From Myceligenerans indicum (lineage in GTDB: Bacteria > Actinomycetota > Actinomycetes > Actinomycetales > Cellulomonadaceae): DNA of 64,000 nt. Positions 63,401 to 64,000 of this stretch are shown here, one piece after another. The translations under genes were made by a program, and so were the position numbers. The DNA lies in contig NZ_JABBYC010000001.1 of NCBI RefSeq assembly GCF_016742955.1, positions 124,001 through 188,000 on the forward strand, given 5' to 3'. The notes below the pieces were generated by a model, which worked only from the letters and a program-made list of their open reading frames with translations, was not told the DNA's origin and did not search any database. The first letter of the stretch is position 1. Every line of letters starts with the position of its first letter.

Positions 63401-63490
63401 GGCGACTGGGCCGCGTACGGCGAGGCCCAGGACGAGCTCCAGCAGGCCATCGAGGACGCGATCGCGGCCGAGGCCGCGGCAGGACAGTAG
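60485..63490 (+). CDS. UPF0182 integral membrane protein
   Basis: 1001 residues with about seven N-terminal membrane helices (residues 25-320) and a very large soluble domain; the C-terminal ~100 residues are Glu/Pro/Asp/Ala-rich low complexity. Family signature: QFWTEILWFRQIGFSQVIWT at the start. Corresponds to Rv3193c. The GTG at 60485 follows GAGGTAACAAC. Function unknown. Confidence 0.93.
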   Translation: MSFAVPRPRQGGAPPARRRSPLGVAIVAVAVVVVALLLLAQFWTEILWFRQIGFSQVIWTEWITRGLLFVVGFLVMGGAVFASFAVAYRSRPMYVPSAEQATLEQYREAIEPLRKVVTYAAPVLVGFFAGIAASAQWQTVLLAMNSQTFGETDPQFGLDLSFYVFLLPALRSIIGFLMAVVIISGIAGVVTHYLYGGLRIGPAQGNLPRTTNAARVHLAVIGTALMLLFAANYWLDRYSILSSAGDRFDGASYADVHAVIPAKGILAVVALLVAVLFLVAAFRGNWQLPVIGVGLMVVSAIVIGGIYPAIVQRFQVTPNAQELEQPYIQRNIDATLSAFDIEDVETQSYNATTQAEAGALRSDADTTASIRLLDPEIVSPSFRQLQQNKQYYNFNDSLSVDRYEIDGESRDTVIAVRELNQDGLGSDQRNWVNDHTVYTHGYGVVAAYGNQLGPGGQPAFFEGGIPSEGAITDLEGEYEPRIYFSPSTETYSVVGKPSGDDRESWELDYPADDADGGDQVKTTFDGDGGPSVGTFGNKLLYALKFGEEQLLLSDRVTEGSQILYDRDPQQRVAKVAPWLTLDNRVYPAVIDGHVKWVVDAYTTTNQYPYSAFTQMQEATTDTLTLQQDGTPVNLPAEVNYIRNSVKATVDAYDGSVDLYAWEPNDPVLKTWENVFPGSVRPLDEISGELMSHVRYPEDLFKVQRKLLTEYHVTDASDFFSGNDFWNNPQDPTSDATVAPLQPPYYLTLQMPEQSEPAFSLTSTFIPGGNTPRQVLTGFLAADADAGSTTGEKADGYGTLRLLELPRDTTVPGPGQVQNIFNSDPVAGEQLRILEQGRSTVLLGNQLTLPVGGGLVYVQPVYIQSAEGTSIPLLHKVMVAFGDEVGYADTLTEALDQVFGGDSGAVAGDAGGSTEGEAPDAPVDGETPADQPTDEPTTQEPSTEQPAEPGSDLDEALQRASDAMQAARQAQQDGDWAAYGEAQDELQQAIEDAIAAEAAAGQ

Positions 63491-63504
63491 GAGGCGTGAA
63501 CGGT

Positions 63505-63547
63505 CGGTGATCCGGCGCGCGGGTGGTGTACCCGCACCGGATCACCG
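63505..63547. terminator. Bidirectional terminator after the UPF0182 gene
   Basis: Outer arms CGGTGATCCGG/CCGGATCACCG and inner GCGGGT-GGTGT-ACCCGC between two convergent genes. Confidence 0.8.
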
Positions 63548-63560
63548 GCGGGGCCGACCC

Positions 63561-64000
63561 TCACACCCGGCGGGCGACGATCATCGAGTTGATGACGTCG
63601 CCCGCCGGGTGTTTCACGTCCAGGACCTCGAACCCGCTCATCGTGCTCGGGTCGATCTCCGGGTAGAGCAGCGCGCGCAGCCCGTGGGCGCTGCGGGCGA
63701 GCAGGAGCGTTTCCGGCCTCATGCGGGCCGCGAGGGAGCGCAGCACCGCCGTCTTGGCCGTCGCGGTCGTACCGACGAGCGCGGCCAGGACGACGACGTC
63801 GTGCTCCCGCAGGGGGACCCGGTGGGCGTCGTCGTGCACGACGACCGTGCCCGCCTCGCGCGTGCTGCCGGCCGCCTCGCGCGTGGCGTCGAGGAACCGG
63901 CGAGCGGCCGCGACGGCGGCCGGATCGTGGTCGACGGCGACCGACCGCGTGCCGAGACCGCGGGCGTACCCGGTCGCGGTGAGCGGGAGCGGGCCGCAGC
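63561..64000 (-). CDS. Nicotianamine-synthase-like protein (5' end outside window)
   Basis: The frame is open to the edge and only its C-terminal ~146 codons are seen. An SAM-binding-like start (GPLPLTATGYARG, VAVDHDPAAV) is followed by HDVVVLAALVG, LLLARSAHGLRALLYP and GFEVLDVKHPAGDVINS, which match the family signature of nicotianamine synthase. Bacterial relatives make opine- or nicotianamine-type metal chelators from SAM. Whether partner genes exist upstream cannot be seen. Convergent with the UPF0182 gene. Confidence 0.75.
   Translation of the reverse strand, partial: CGPLPLTATGYARGLGTRSVAVDHDPAAVAAARRFLDATREAAGSTREAGTVVVHDDAHRVPLREHDVVVLAALVGTTATAKTAVLRSLAARMRPETLLLARSAHGLRALLYPEIDPSTMSGFEVLDVKHPAGDVINSMIVARRV

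Overview
The window is very G+C-rich DNA with codon use, leaderless starts and gene order typical of Actinomycetota. The run from about 38 to 63.5 kb (rhlE-like helicase, DUF3107, DUF3152, adnA, adnB, nudC, mycoredoxin, uvrD2, whiB7, zinc metalloprotease, PDZ protease, UPF0182) is recalled to match the Mycobacterium tuberculosis block Rv3211-Rv3193c. A GH30 galactanase with accessory modules, sugar-import permeases and a DUF624 protein suggest a polymer-degrading member of the Micrococcales, perhaps Promicromonosporaceae. This placement is inference. No rRNA, tRNA, CRISPR array, prophage or transposase was seen.

Layout. 0-5.7 kb: two CUT1 sugar permeases, a YesL-like protein and a secreted GH30 enzyme. 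5.7-8.4 kb: glyA-folD on the minus strand, behind a convincing ZTP riboswitch with a mutually exclusive terminator. 8.4-16.8 kb: two reductases, an MmyB-type regulator, a VOC protein, a giant LuxR regulator translationally coupled to a small protein, exonuclease III and a lipoprotein. 16.8-23.4 kb: betT-betB-betA (choline uptake and oxidation to glycine betaine), then galK with its own promoter. 23.5-28.5 kb: mrp, an unrecognised 661-residue S1/coiled-coil protein, a LOG-family protein and a small membrane-anchored protein. 28.7-31.7 kb: a soluble MgtE-like protein overlapping a DUF1003 protein, and a stress-type membrane protein. 31.8-33.05 kb: an AbiEi/DUF559-type gene between two nearly identical 34-bp-stem hairpins. 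33.1-37.9 kb: aminopeptidase P with a repetitive insert, a hydrolase, PHP phosphoesterase-marC and DUF1905.

38-63.5 kb is the conserved genome-maintenance and stress block: the AdnA-AdnB resection motor-nuclease, NudC, mycoredoxin, UvrD2, and WhiB7 with an AT-rich autoregulatory promoter, a 63-codon upstream ORF and an attenuator. A ThiF-like protein, a YgjP-type metallopeptidase, a flavin-binding protein, a zinc metalloprotease, a PDZ/Lon-like protease and a UPF0182 protein follow. The window ends in a truncated gene whose C-terminal half looks like nicotianamine synthase.

The most unusual signals are the hairpin-flanked AbiEi/DUF559 cassette, short tandem repeats lying on or beside the stop codons of several unrelated genes, the 661-residue protein of unknown job, and the nicotianamine-synthase-like gene. 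The best-supported regulatory elements are the ZTP riboswitch and the whiB7 leader.
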